This document shows, in pieces, positions 30,072-38,796 of a stretch of DNA of 42,409 nucleotides. The stretch is from positions 1-42,409 of the IMG/VR virus record IMGVR_UViG_3300008259_000321, one strand, 5' to 3'. This stretch comes from a virus. Every line of letters starts with the position of its first letter. The stretch's first letter is position 1. The notes beneath the pieces are model-generated. The model was not told the origin of the DNA and made no database searches. It saw only the letters and a program-made list of their open reading frames with translations. The position numbers were made by a program, and so were the translations under genes.

Positions 30072-30560
30072 CTAAGTGAGCGAAGATAGATACAGTGATC
30101 TTTCGTCGCGCCTTCTTTTAACTAATCCTGGTAGTACTCTGCCGCCAGCCTTTGTCCACTTTAGGAACTCTTCGGCAGCTTCCTCGAAATCCCCTCGATT
30201 GGTTTTCATCCGAAGGGAAGAACGCTGGAGATTGCCGAGACCCACGTTGAAGGCAAAACTGACGAGAGAATCGAAGATTCCCTGACGGCCAACAGCAGCA
30301 GGGCAAAGTCGAACCACGCCACGCTCAAACCGACCAAGGTCTTGAGCAAGGATAGAATCAACTTCGGCCACAGTGAGGACGCGATCCCAGCCTGCGGGTA
30401 TCGGTAGATTACGTCGTTCCTCATACTTCACCGCCGCATGGGCTGGATCAATGACATGACCAACCCCCACCGTCCACAAGAGAGCAGGGCAGCGGTAAGG
30501 CTTAGTCCTTACCCCCTCGTGGTGTTTGATCATCTCGATAGCAGCAGGGCTGACTTTCAC
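30072..30560 (-). CDS. endolysin, GH24 phage lysozyme
   Basis: 162 residues. EGVRTKPYRCPALLWTVGVG gives the T4/P22-lysozyme triad with E15, C24 and T30 in E-x8-C-x5-T spacing; Cys in the middle position, in place of Asp, is usual in one branch. SFAFNVGLGNLQRSSL and the C-terminal GLVKRRRDERSLY are also family features. It cleaves peptidoglycan at the end of infection. No signal peptide or signal-anchor is present, so it needs the holin encoded directly upstream (4-base overlap). Confidence 0.92.
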   Translation of the reverse strand: MKVSPAAIEMIKHHEGVRTKPYRCPALLWTVGVGHVIDPAHAAVKYEERRNLPIPAGWDRVLTVAEVDSILAQDLGRFERGVVRLCPAAVGRQGIFDSLVSFAFNVGLGNLQRSSLRMKTNRGDFEEAAEEFLKWTKAGGRVLPGLVKRRRDERSLYLSSLT

Positions 30561-31042
30561 TTCTTTCCAAAAGCCTGAGTACCAAACCAGAAAGCAATAA
30601 TGGACGAGAGGATTAGCATCTCGTCATCCGAAAACACTTCCGCCATCGCGGCAGCAAACGGCACACCCGTATTGTAGGCGTACCAGACGCCAGCAATATT
30701 GATGGCGACAAGCTCCAGCACGAAGATGTAGGTGACAACCGGACGCACCGAGGCGCGTAGGTTAATCATCCACTGTGACGCGCCTTTACCGATTTCCATA
30801 TCGTGCTGGTACAGAGCTACTCGCTCTTCGGCTGCGGATTGAACCTGAACCTGCTCCAGCTTGATCTCTTCAACCCGGGCTTGAGCAATAAAGCCACGCT
30901 CTGCCAGGGCTAGTTCCCGCTCCTTCTGAGCGGCAACCAGGGCTAACTCGTGCTTCTTGTCCTGCCTGTCTTGGAATATCTGAAGGATTTTAGGAAGTCC
31001 ACCAGCGAGGAAGGACAGGAAAGTGGAAATCATTGTCATCAT
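30557..31042 (-). CDS. holin of the 3TM type (GTA_holin-like)
   Basis: 161 residues from ATG 31042, chosen over a TTG at 31081 because GAGGG precedes it. An N-terminal hydrophobic stretch (MISTFLSFLAGGLPKILQIF) is followed by a long charged coiled coil (ALVAAQKERELALAERGF) and two C-terminal membrane helices (VVTYIFVLELVAINIAGVW and MLILSSIIAFWFGTQAFG). RASVRPV before the first of these is a GTA_holin_3TM family mark. It should form inner-membrane holes that let the lysozyme reach the wall. Confidence 0.75.
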   Translation of the reverse strand: MMTMISTFLSFLAGGLPKILQIFQDRQDKKHELALVAAQKERELALAERGFIAQARVEEIKLEQVQVQSAAEERVALYQHDMEIGKGASQWMINLRASVRPVVTYIFVLELVAINIAGVWYAYNTGVPFAAAMAEVFSDDEMLILSSIIAFWFGTQAFGKK

Positions 31043-31052
31043 AAGTTGGCCC

Positions 31053-31205
31053 TCATTTATCCCGCTTGTTAACGAGATCAAACAGAGTTTTGATTTTGTC
31101 TTCCAGCACTGCGACTCTTAAATCCAGTTTCGATAAGACAATGATCAGTGTGATTAAAGCAAGAATTACCGGCCAAGCTCTTGTGAAAATCTCAAAAAGC
31201 TCCAC
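31053..31205 (-). CDS. small single-span membrane protein, 50 residues
   Basis: Read in the gap between two lysis genes: GTG 31205 to TGA 31053, sequence (M)ELFEIFTRAWPVILALITL, then IIVLSKLDLRVAVLEDKIKT, then LFDLVNKRDK. There is one membrane helix (AWPVILALITLIIVLSKL), then an amphipathic helix with A-V-L-E-D-K-I-K-T-L-F-D-L, a pattern common in tiny phage proteins next to holins. The start could also be GTG 31214. An accessory role in lysis is probable by context. Confidence 0.6.
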   Translation of the reverse strand: MELFEIFTRAWPVILALITLIIVLSKLDLRVAVLEDKIKTLFDLVNKRDK

Positions 31206-31247
31206 GCTGACCACCGTCTACAAAAAAAATAGAGACTGAAACTGCCG

Positions 31248-31505
31248 TCATTTGTTTCGCTCCTCTATTAGCTTTACACGCACTTGCAAGTCATGGATGT
31301 CTTCCATGATGTCGTCTTTTAATTCTTGGCGACGAGCGGCGCTCAAGGGGCTATCTGTGGGAACGCCATCCTCGGTAATGAGAATAGGAATTTTGGATTC
31401 AATGGCAATTAGACGATTGTTGAACGATGCAATCTCCGCCAATAGCCAGCCCACAGCTGCCAGCAGGACTGGAAACAGCATGTCCACAATCTTCTGCATG
31501 TTCAT
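31248..31505 (-). CDS. small membrane protein of the lysis cassette
   Basis: 85 residues. The N-terminal membrane helix (MLFPVLLAAVGWLLAEIASF) is followed by IESKIPILITEDGVPTDSPL, then a charged helix (LQVRVKLIEERNK). The G-V-P-T-D-S-P-L-S-A segment is conserved in this phage family. It may be an accessory holin or an antiholin-like protein. It overlaps its neighbour by four bases. Confidence 0.65.
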   Translation of the reverse strand: MNMQKIVDMLFPVLLAAVGWLLAEIASFNNRLIAIESKIPILITEDGVPTDSPLSAARRQELKDDIMEDIHDLQVRVKLIEERNK

Positions 31506-31723
31506 TTGTCTGCCTTCTCATCCAGCTTATCGAAGATCTTACTCAGCATATTTTTAATGTCGTCAATGTCTCGCTGATACGTTGTTTGAGTAACGTAGTT
31601 AAGCGGCATATTGCGAACGTCTTTATCCAAACGCTCAATGCTGCGGGTGATCTGGTTAAGAGACCACCCACCGAAGAACGCCGCCACACCCACTACAATA
31701 TTGAAAAGCACTTGAAGTTCCAT
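31502..31723 (-). CDS. small membrane protein, DUF7201/XhlA-like
   Basis: 73 residues. A membrane helix at residues 6-23 (LFNIVVGVAAFFGGWSLN) precedes a coiled coil: LDKDVRNMPLNYVTQTTYQR, then DIDDIKNMLSKIFDKLDEKA, then DK. The Y-V-x-x-x-x-Y-x-x-D-I-x-x-x-K-x-M-L-x-x-I-F-D-K-L pattern is typical of small phage proteins near holins. The family name is from memory. It probably helps hole formation or anchors a partner at the inner membrane. Confidence 0.65.
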   Translation of the reverse strand: MELQVLFNIVVGVAAFFGGWSLNQITRSIERLDKDVRNMPLNYVTQTTYQRDIDDIKNMLSKIFDKLDEKADK

Positions 31724-31737
31724 TTAAGTGTCCCGGC

Positions 31738-32106
31738 TTATATGGGCTGACCATCGACAGTGATGTCGAACTCATTGCTGACCACCGCAGAGGCAGTCAC
31801 AGGCGTCGGCTCGGTGGGGTCAACAACAAGCGGCGGGTCAACCACTTCATCCCCTTCCTCGATCTCCTCCTCGATGACGGCGGTTAGCGGATACTCGCAC
31901 TCCACCCACGCCATCTCGCTGTGGTTCCAGTTCCATTGGTAGCCGGGACGATCCTCGGGCTTGGGATCACGCACGACCCACTCGCCGTTCAGCCACGCGA
32001 CTTCTTTGCCCTCTGGCGCTTCTGGCTTGGCAGGAACTTCATACCATCCCTTGTTGTTGTCTGTGACTTCAACCGGGTAATGGCCTTTGAAACTATAAAG
32101 AGTCAT
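31738..32106 (-). CDS. hypothetical protein, possible fibre assembly factor
   Basis: 122 residues between the long fibre gene and the lysis cassette. It is rich in Trp, Glu and Pro (KGWYEVPAKPEAPEGKEVAW, then PGYQWNWNHSEMAWVECEYP) with an acidic EEEIEEGDEVVDPP stretch. Small proteins directly after fibre genes are often fibre chaperones or assembly factors. This is an inference from position, since no family was recognised. Confidence 0.55.
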   Translation of the reverse strand: MTLYSFKGHYPVEVTDNNKGWYEVPAKPEAPEGKEVAWLNGEWVVRDPKPEDRPGYQWNWNHSEMAWVECEYPLTAVIEEEIEEGDEVVDPPLVVDPTEPTPVTASAVVSNEFDITVDGQPI

Positions 32107-32109
32107 GTG

Positions 32110-35100
32110 TCACCTTACAGGGTCAGGAACGCCGTAGTCGGCGGGGTGAAGTTGCTGGTGTAACGGGCGATGCCTTTGGTGATGCGAACATCCTGCAAAT
32201 ACCCGGCATATGGATAATCTGCGTTCCAACCGGTTGTACTCAGCCGCAAGAACGTTTCCGGTTGTTACTTGGGTTGTTGCGCCATTAAAGAACGCAGAGA
32301 TAGTCGCGTTAACCTGAAAAACACCGTACCCCACATTTCCCGCGTAATGTTGCATACCCAATATACAACTGTAACCTGATGCAGCAGGGGCAATCGTGTC
32401 CGGTCGCATCCAAAACTCAATAGTAAAATCACTTCCAGACAGCAGGTTTAGGTTGGTAGTAACACCGTACCCATTCAACTGATCCCCGCTACCATCGAAA
32501 TACATCGACGACCCGCCGAACTTGCTCTGCGTCGTGCTGATCTGCGCGTTGCCCACCGTCTCAAGGTCGTTCTTGGACGTAGCGTCGTAGATGCCTGCGT
32601 TGGTGAAGTTGGTGAGCAGTTGTGTTCCAGACACCGCAGTTAGCGGAGCCGTTGGAATTGTGTAAGTCGTTCCAGAGTATTGAGCGGTTCCTTTTAACAC
32701 GCGAATATCTGAAAGGTATCCATTCCACGGAGTTGCGGTTGGGTACTCTGCGCCAATGCGAATTCCGTTGTTTGCCGTTCCGGTAAACGTATTGTTGCTG
32801 CTTAACTGCGCTTGTCGCTTGCCGTTTGCGTACAGGGATATGTTATTGCTGCCTGTGCCGCTTCTCACCAAAGCAAAATGCGTCCATTGGCTAGGAACCA
32901 TGGAGTCACTACTGATCATTGTTGACCCGGCCACAGATGCGCGGAGCGTTGCCGATGCTGTAGACACCCACATCTCTATGCCAGAACTTCCAGCCTCACC
33001 AAGTTGGAAAAACACAATGGTTGATCCGTAGTTTGATCCGTTAAACCAACCCTCAATCGTAAAGTCGCCGTCCAGCGAGTAAGCAGAACTGTTTGCGATT
33101 TGCAGGTAATCCCCGCTCCCATCAAAATACCCACTCCCGCCATACGTCGCTGCACTCCACGCTGCCGTGGGGTTGAACGGGCTGAAGGCTTGGACAGATA
33201 CATCACCGTTGCGCGTGATGGCAAAGGCGTTGCTGCTGTTGTCTACAAAGCGGTTGCTCTGACAGGTCAGCAGGGAGGTGTTGGTGATAGCGGTGAGTGG
33301 CGTTGTGCTAGGCGTAAAGTTAGCCGTGTAGACGGCGGTGCCTTTGACAAGACGCGCATTAGAAATGTAGCCGGGGAAATATGAACCGGCTGCGGCTCGG
33401 CTTGTGTAAGCGCCAATCGTGACGCGCTGCGAGGTTAAGTTTGTGGAGTTACTAACGCTTCCAACTTCTAATCCGTTAATAAACAGTTTTAACGTAGACC
33501 CGCTGCGAGCCATCGCAACGTGCTGCCATTGATTTGTCGTCAGGTTGGACGAACTGCTTAAAACAACCGACGACGTTGCAATGTCTAAACGGCCAGTAGT
33601 TGTGTATTCAAGCGAGAACCCACCGCCAGATGGAGTGCTTTCGCGTTGATCAATAATGACGTTTGAACCAGAGCCGGGAAGTGACGTTGGGTAAACCCAG
33701 CATTCAACCGTAAAATCTCCGGTGCCGTATGCAAACGCAGCATTATCGGCGGGGTACAGAAAGTCCCCACTACCATCAAAAAAGTTCCCCCACCCCGTCT
33801 GCGAGAACGGCGAGAACGTACCCTGCGTGGTGTTGCCGTTGCGGGTGATGCTGAAGGCATTGGTAGACGAGTCTAGGAACGTATTGTTCTGCGCTCCGTT
33901 GGTGCCGTTACCGGGCAGCAGCAGAGTGGTGTAGTCAAAGTACGGATCGGCAGTCAGCGTGACCGTACCGCCAATGTTCGGGAACTCTGCCGTTGGAGGC
34001 GTAAAGTTGTAGGGGTAGCGGCCTACGCCCTTGGAGATACGCCAATCGTCAACGTATCCGTTCCAAGGCCAAGTTCCTCCCGGCTGCTGTCCAATGTTTA
34101 GAACCTTGGACGTAGAACCGATGGAATTCGTATTCGCAATCGTGGCAAACGCTGTGCCGTTGATGTATGCCTTGATAACACCAGCATTGCGCGACGCAGC
34201 AAAATGATACCAAGTGCCAGTTTTAATAAGGCTTGTCGCAAAAAAACTAGTATTTGCGGTTGTCAAAAAGCGCAGCGACCCATTGTTTTCAATCTGGATC
34301 AACCATTCATCTGACGTACCTGTAGTCCAAGTGCCGCCCAAAACGTAATATTGATTTGCAAATGAATTCAAATAGAACCAGCCCTCAATTGTAAAATCGC
34401 CGGTTCCGAAGTTCATGAACTGGTTGTAGGGAATTGTTAAATAATCCCCCGTCCCATCAAACGACATAGACCCCGTGCCGTACTTCTTGACCGAGGTGCT
34501 GATCTGGGCATTGCCGACCGTCTCGTAATCCGCAACGGCAGCGTTGTCAAAGATACCGGCGTTGGTATTTGCAGACAGGAAAGCCGTATTGGTAACAGCA
34601 GTCAATGGAGCAGTCGGAACCGTAATGCTAGTTTGAGTCGGATCATAGATGGCAGACCCGTTTACGATTCGGCAATCAGTTATGTATCCGGTGAAATAGT
34701 CTTGAGCCTGCTTGCTTCCGATGGTCATTGTTTCCGTGCCGCTGTTAAGCGTCGGATTGCTAGTGTCAGTCCCAAACCTTGAACCATTTAAATATGCAGA
34801 AATTGTGCTGCCGTTACGCACAACTGCAAAATGGTTCCACGCATTTGGAATCCACGTTGCTGTTGAAAGAGTGACAAACCCGCCTGTCGTTTTTAATTGA
34901 GCATAAAAGGTTGAACTAATACGCCCAATTTGGAACATTGATTGGGTATCACTTACGGTTCCCCACTTGTTAAATACAAGTTGAGTGGCGTTGCTTGTGG
35001 TTGGATAAAACCAACCCTCAATGCAGAAGTTGTTCGTTCCGAGGTTAAACGCCGAGTTGTTGGCGATGCTAAGGTAATCCCCACTCCCATCAAAGTAGCC

Positions 35101-36000
35101 GCTGCCACCGACCGCGCTAGTGCTGTAGGCCGTGGTGGGGTTAAAGGGCGAGAAGGGCTGGACGGAGGGGGAGCCGCCAATCGTAAGCGTATGTGCGCTC
35201 GCACTTGCGTCAATAAAGCGGTTGCTTTGACAACTTAAGAGTTTAGTGTTTGTAATCGCTGTGAGCGGCGTGGTGCTAGGCGTGAAATTGCTGGTATAAA
35301 CCGCTGTGCCTTTTACATATCGGAAGTTTGATAAATAACCACCGAAGTTTGACGGATGCGAACCAGCAAAAGAACTGCCAAATACAAATTGGTTTGCAGA
35401 TTGATAAATAGATGCGCTACTAGTAGTTGTGTAAACAGCAATTCCGTTTACATAAGCGGTAAATGTGTTTCCATTTCGCACATAGGCAAAATGCGTCCAA
35501 GTATTTTTAATACTTGCAACGGTACATAAGACGCCACCGTTAATAACGTTCCAACTACTGCCATTTGAAGTCGCATACCAAGTGACGTTTGTTGCGTCAT
35601 GGTAGTTCAACAACATTCCAAAAAAGCCAGAGCCTCCAGAGTCGGTTTGGCAAACAGTTGTGTCGCTTGCTCCACTTGTCGTAAACGCCCAAAACTCTAT
35701 TGTAAAATCAGACGTTCCTAACTGAAAGTCAGTACTGACGGGAGTGCGTAAGTACGATCCGGTGTTTGGCCCATTAAAAAAGTTACCCCACCCCGTCTGA
35801 CTAAACGGACTGAACGAGCCTTGGGTGGTATTCCCGTTGCGCGTAATGGTGAAGTTATTGGTGCTGGAATCCAGAAACGTATTGTTCTGGGCGCCGTTAG
35901 TCCCATCGCCGTGAAGCAATGAGGTGACGGAGTAGAAATACGGATCGACTGCGGCGGCACCAGAACCTGTGCCGAGCAGGATATTCTGGATTCCAGACAT
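32110..36000 (-). CDS. LamG-repeat tail fibre / adhesin, C-terminus frame-shifted
   Basis: 1296 residues. It contains six concanavalin-like LamG domains, each with a FTIEFW- or FTIEGWF-type strand and an NGxxxxYLSNFRxxKGTAxYTSNFTP end. They are arranged as two copies of a three-domain block: residues about 20-683 and 684-1296, the second opening again with NGTNGAQNNTFLDSSTNAF. It is probably a carbohydrate-binding receptor fibre. The last 40 residues (RLERRLSICRVFAGCSHHQR) are out of family. A one-base change at 32255-32257 restores a normal ending, YLQDVRITKGIARYTSNFTP, up to TAA at 32115. Confidence 0.8.
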   Translation of the reverse strand: MSGIQNILLGTGSGAAAVDPYFYSVTSLLHGDGTNGAQNNTFLDSSTNNFTITRNGNTTQGSFSPFSQTGWGNFFNGPNTGSYLRTPVSTDFQLGTSDFTIEFWAFTTSGASDTTVCQTDSGGSGFFGMLLNYHDATNVTWYATSNGSSWNVINGGVLCTVASIKNTWTHFAYVRNGNTFTAYVNGIAVYTTTSSASIYQSANQFVFGSSFAGSHPSNFGGYLSNFRYVKGTAVYTSNFTPSTTPLTAITNTKLLSCQSNRFIDASASAHTLTIGGSPSVQPFSPFNPTTAYSTSAVGGSGYFDGSGDYLSIANNSAFNLGTNNFCIEGWFYPTTSNATQLVFNKWGTVSDTQSMFQIGRISSTFYAQLKTTGGFVTLSTATWIPNAWNHFAVVRNGSTISAYLNGSRFGTDTSNPTLNSGTETMTIGSKQAQDYFTGYITDCRIVNGSAIYDPTQTSITVPTAPLTAVTNTAFLSANTNAGIFDNAAVADYETVGNAQISTSVKKYGTGSMSFDGTGDYLTIPYNQFMNFGTGDFTIEGWFYLNSFANQYYVLGGTWTTGTSDEWLIQIENNGSLRFLTTANTSFFATSLIKTGTWYHFAASRNAGVIKAYINGTAFATIANTNSIGSTSKVLNIGQQPGGTWPWNGYVDDWRISKGVGRYPYNFTPPTAEFPNIGGTVTLTADPYFDYTTLLLPGNGTNGAQNNTFLDSSTNAFSITRNGNTTQGTFSPFSQTGWGNFFDGSGDFLYPADNAAFAYGTGDFTVECWVYPTSLPGSGSNVIIDQRESTPSGGGFSLEYTTTGRLDIATSSVVLSSSSNLTTNQWQHVAMARSGSTLKLFINGLEVGSVSNSTNLTSQRVTIGAYTSRAAAGSYFPGYISNARLVKGTAVYTANFTPSTTPLTAITNTSLLTCQSNRFVDNSSNAFAITRNGDVSVQAFSPFNPTAAWSAATYGGSGYFDGSGDYLQIANSSAYSLDGDFTIEGWFNGSNYGSTIVFFQLGEAGSSGIEMWVSTASATLRASVAGSTMISSDSMVPSQWTHFALVRSGTGSNNISLYANGKRQAQLSSNNTFTGTANNGIRIGAEYPTATPWNGYLSDIRVLKGTAQYSGTTYTIPTAPLTAVSGTQLLTNFTNAGIYDATSKNDLETVGNAQISTTQSKFGGSSMYFDGSGDQLNGYGVTTNLNLLSGSDFTIEFWMRPDTIAPAASGYSCILGMQHYAGNVGYGVFQVNATISAFFNGATTQVTTGNVLAAEYNRLERRLSICRVFAGCSHHQRHRPLHQQLHPADYGVPDPVR

Positions 36001-37202
36001 TAGCTGACGTTCCCGTTAACGACACAAACCGTGCCAGAGAGAAACAATATCGTAGCCAACCCACGGGTTGCTAGGGTCATTGTCGCCTTATCGCTGTCTG
36101 TGCCTGCAATGTAGGCCGTGGTGATCGTGCAGGTAATTGTGATGTTGCCAGTGGTGTTGTTAAACAAAGATACGACGTCCCCCGCCGCAAAAGTTGCGTC
36201 TGGGATCGTAATACTGCCACCAGAGCCGACGCCCACAAATTCTCCGATATCGCTAGTTGCCAGCGTGTAGGAGGTTGTCTTGTCCGAGCCGGATTGCGGC
36301 ACGTTGCGGAAACCCACTTTGTACCCAGTACCGCCCTCGGCAAATCCAACCGTATCGGCTGCCGGAAAGTAGATACCCGTATTCGTATCGCCAGTCGTGG
36401 TTAATGCAGGCGCTGAGTTGGTTCCTGCCTGAAGCGTCGTGACTCCCGTAGCAGAGAGCGTCGTGAAAGCACCGCTAGATGCGCTGTTAGCACCGATAGC
36501 TGTGCCGTCAATGGCACCGCCGTCAATATCTACCTTTGTGATATTAACTTCGCCTGTGCCGTTCGGCGTCAGGTCAATGTTTCCGTTGGTATCCGTCGAA
36601 GTGATGGCGTTACCGGAGACATTGATATTGTCTACTGCCAGTTCGGTGGAAACCGTCACCTTGCCAGTTGAGTTGGCAATAGAAAGAGCTGACGTGCCGT
36701 CCTTCGCCTTGACGTTAGTTACTTCAAGATTGGTCGTGTCCACCGTCGTAGCATTAACGGCAGTGGCAGTAAATGAGTCTAGAACCCTCGTAATAGCGCC
36801 TGCGCTGGCCCCTGCACCATCGGAGTAGATGATGGCGCTCTCACCATTGGCAACCGTTACTGTGGCGCCAGCGGAACCCTGCTTAAACGTAAGAGACTGC
36901 CCACCAGTCGTCGAGTTAATAACAACCCAAATCTTCTGCAGATCGTCAGGGGCAAACGTACAGGTTCGAGTTGCTGACAGCGTGGTGGACGTAAACTTGA
37001 TAACGGCGTGTCTGGCATCACTCGAAGTGGCATCAGATACGGTTAGCGTAAAGTTGGCGTCAGTTCCGATGTTATATGTAACAACGCCCGCGATGGCTTC
37101 ATCAATAACATCCGAGAAATTGTTATTGGTGCTGGTACCCCAAGTTCCGCTTTCATCACCTGTCGTGATCAGCTTGATACCAAGGTTGCTATAAGTTGCC
37201 AT
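36000..37202 (-). CDS. tail fibre-like protein
   Basis: 400 residues. The N-terminus MATYSNLGIKLITTGDESGT, then WGTSTNNNFSDVIDEAIAG is a widespread phage fibre or structural opening. The middle has beta-helix-like repeats (TDTNGNIDLTPNGTGEVNI; VDIDGGAIDGTAIGANSAS). The C-terminus is a compact strand-rich domain (GGSITIPDATFAAGDVVSLF). It is linked to the LamG fibre by a TAATG overlap, so the two are probably parts of one receptor-binding apparatus. Confidence 0.7.
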   Translation of the reverse strand: MATYSNLGIKLITTGDESGTWGTSTNNNFSDVIDEAIAGVVTYNIGTDANFTLTVSDATSSDARHAVIKFTSTTLSATRTCTFAPDDLQKIWVVINSTTGGQSLTFKQGSAGATVTVANGESAIIYSDGAGASAGAITRVLDSFTATAVNATTVDTTNLEVTNVKAKDGTSALSIANSTGKVTVSTELAVDNINVSGNAITSTDTNGNIDLTPNGTGEVNITKVDIDGGAIDGTAIGANSASSGAFTTLSATGVTTLQAGTNSAPALTTTGDTNTGIYFPAADTVGFAEGGTGYKVGFRNVPQSGSDKTTSYTLATSDIGEFVGVGSGGSITIPDATFAAGDVVSLFNNTTGNITITCTITTAYIAGTDSDKATMTLATRGLATILFLSGTVCVVNGNVS

Positions 37203-37212
37203 TCAATTACCC

Positions 37213-38043
37213 CTATGCAGCAATCTGCGTCCAATTGGGCGACTGGGCGTTCGATATATTAACCCAATTCGCGGATTGTGAAGTGCCAATGTCTTGCCAA
37301 GACGGATTCTGATCATTATCAATTAACGACCAGATATTGTAATAACCAATAAACCCTTGAGCCTGAACCCCGGACGCCAGTATGACGTTGCTTGCCCCAG
37401 AGACATTAACCGTCCCTGCGGAAACAGTTGACTGAACGCCGGTTGCATAAACCGTAAAGCCTAGAGCAATAGAGACAGTGCCAACTGCCGATGTTGCCTC
37501 AAGCCCAGTGACTTCCAGAACTTGATCGGTTTCAACCGAAACACTGCCCGTATCCCCGGTTGCGCTGACTCCGGTAGAAGTGATTAGCGCATTTGCAGAA
37601 ACAACGACATCGCCAGCCGAGGCAGTTCCCACTTCCCCAGTGACATGGATGATCTGCTGGGTCAGTACGGTTACAGAACCGGAGGTGTTGGTGGCAGATA
37701 CGCCACTAGCCTCTACAAGGCCGTTACCAGAAACAAGAACGGTTCCAGTATTGCCATCAGCTTGTAGTCCGCTAACGGCCAGTATCTGGTCGGTCTCTAC
37801 AGTGATAGAGCCTAACGCGCTGGTTGCCGATACTCCGGTGACTTCGACAAGCGTATTGAGAACCGCAATAACCGTAACAGTGCCTACGGCGCCTGTTCCA
37901 GTTGCATTGGTATGGCCTTCTCCCCAGCCCTGATCGCCCCAGGCAACACCTGATGCGTTCCAGCCCTCGAAGGCAACGGTGACGTTATTGACCGAACCCC
38001 AACCGGATTCGCCCCAGCCACCTAAACCCCAGCCTGTAGCCAC
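37213..38043 (-). CDS. 22-residue-repeat beta protein, probable fibre
   Basis: 276 residues. The first 50 are Gly/Trp-rich (GWGLGGWGESGWGS; WGDQGWGEG). Residues about 55-235 are eight repeats of about 22 residues of the form SVTVxTDQxLxVTGxxATxAxG, with alternate hydrophobic positions that suggest a beta-helix or beta-solenoid. The C-terminus has two Trp-Asn/Gln repeats (NPSWQDIGTSQSANWVNI). Likely a shaft segment of a tail fibre; the family is not recognised. Confidence 0.65.
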   Translation of the reverse strand: MATGWGLGGWGESGWGSVNNVTVAFEGWNASGVAWGDQGWGEGHTNATGTGAVGTVTVIAVLNTLVEVTGVSATSALGSITVETDQILAVSGLQADGNTGTVLVSGNGLVEASGVSATNTSGSVTVLTQQIIHVTGEVGTASAGDVVVSANALITSTGVSATGDTGSVSVETDQVLEVTGLEATSAVGTVSIALGFTVYATGVQSTVSAGTVNVSGASNVILASGVQAQGFIGYYNIWSLIDNDQNPSWQDIGTSQSANWVNISNAQSPNWTQIAA

Positions 38044-38056
38044 TGGGTTTGCCTAT

Positions 38057-38506
38057 TTAAGCGATGCGAATGATCGCGTTCGAAGCGTCGGCAGTCGGGA
38101 ACTGAATCGTGAAATCGCCGGCAGTGGAGGTTTTGTCGCCGCCGAATGCCAGCACGGCCACTGCTTTGTTGGACTGAGTGCTGTTATAGATCAATGCGCC
38201 ATTGGCAGTGATCGTAGCAGTTGTCCAAGTCGTGTCAGCGAAGTCAAGAAACGCTGTCGTGCCGCTTGAAGTCGGGACTTGCGAAACCGTCAGCGTATTG
38301 CCGCCGGCAGTGTAGCCAGTTCCAGATACTTCGTTTGTTACCGAATACGCTGTCGTTGAAGCGCCAAGCGTTGCAGACGAAGTGTATAGGGCGATCTTGA
38401 ACGTATCGGCAGTTGTAGAGCCGCGAGTTACCGTAGTTCCAAAAGCATGAATGCCATTAAGAATTTCGACCTTGAAGCTGGTCGCCATTGCTTGGGAAAT
38501 TGCCAC
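38057..38506 (-). CDS. conserved phage virion protein
   Basis: 149 residues. ATSFKVEILNGIHAFGTTVT, then FKIALYTSSATLGASTTAYS, then NEVSGTGYTAGGNTLTVSQV, then DFTIQFPTADASNAIIRIA is a very common phage protein of the late operon, all beta, of unknown exact place. It is adjacent to a 22-residue-repeat fibre gene on one side and small virion genes on the other. No enzyme motif. Confidence 0.75.
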   Translation of the reverse strand: MAISQAMATSFKVEILNGIHAFGTTVTRGSTTADTFKIALYTSSATLGASTTAYSVTNEVSGTGYTAGGNTLTVSQVPTSSGTTAFLDFADTTWTTATITANGALIYNSTQSNKAVAVLAFGGDKTSTAGDFTIQFPTADASNAIIRIA

Positions 38507-38796
38507 TAAAGTTCTCCTATGATCTTTGCTAAATCAACGTGGCCCTGCGTGGACAACTTCGCACAAATAGTCGTGCGTTCGCTTTGCTGAGCCTCTTTTA
38601 AGTACTTAATTAAAACCAGCCGAATATGCTCTTTGTACGCTTGAGCCTGCTGAATAATGGCTGGATGACTCTGCTCACCGACATAGATGATTTTGTCTAA
38701 AGCTCTGTCTGCAATCTCTTCAGCAGTAAAGCCACGGTTCTGCGTCGTAAACACATTGACTGGGCCAATCTGCATGCCGCCACTAAATCCACTCAT
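38506..38796 (-). CDS. conserved small phage protein near the tail adaptor
   Basis: 96 residues, overlapping both neighbours by one and four bases. RGFTAEEIADRALDKIIYVG, then IQQAQAYKEHIRLVLIKYLK, then QSERTTICAKLSTQGHVDLA is highly characteristic of a helical podovirus protein encoded next to adaptor genes. It often appears in marine podoviruses, with no assigned function. It may be a structural linker or an assembly factor. Confidence 0.7.
   Translation of the reverse strand: MSGFSGGMQIGPVNVFTTQNRGFTAEEIADRALDKIIYVGEQSHPAIIQQAQAYKEHIRLVLIKYLKEAQQSERTTICAKLSTQGHVDLAKIIGEL

Noticed and set aside
32110-36000. CRISPR-like or transposon-like repeats in the fibre gene
   Set aside because: Repeats are in frame, hundreds of bases long and match LamG domain duplication.
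36439-37194. Two adjoining plus-strand readings rich in Val, Ala and Ser
   Set aside because: Mirror images of the Thr/Ala/Gly-rich fibre gene on the minus strand.
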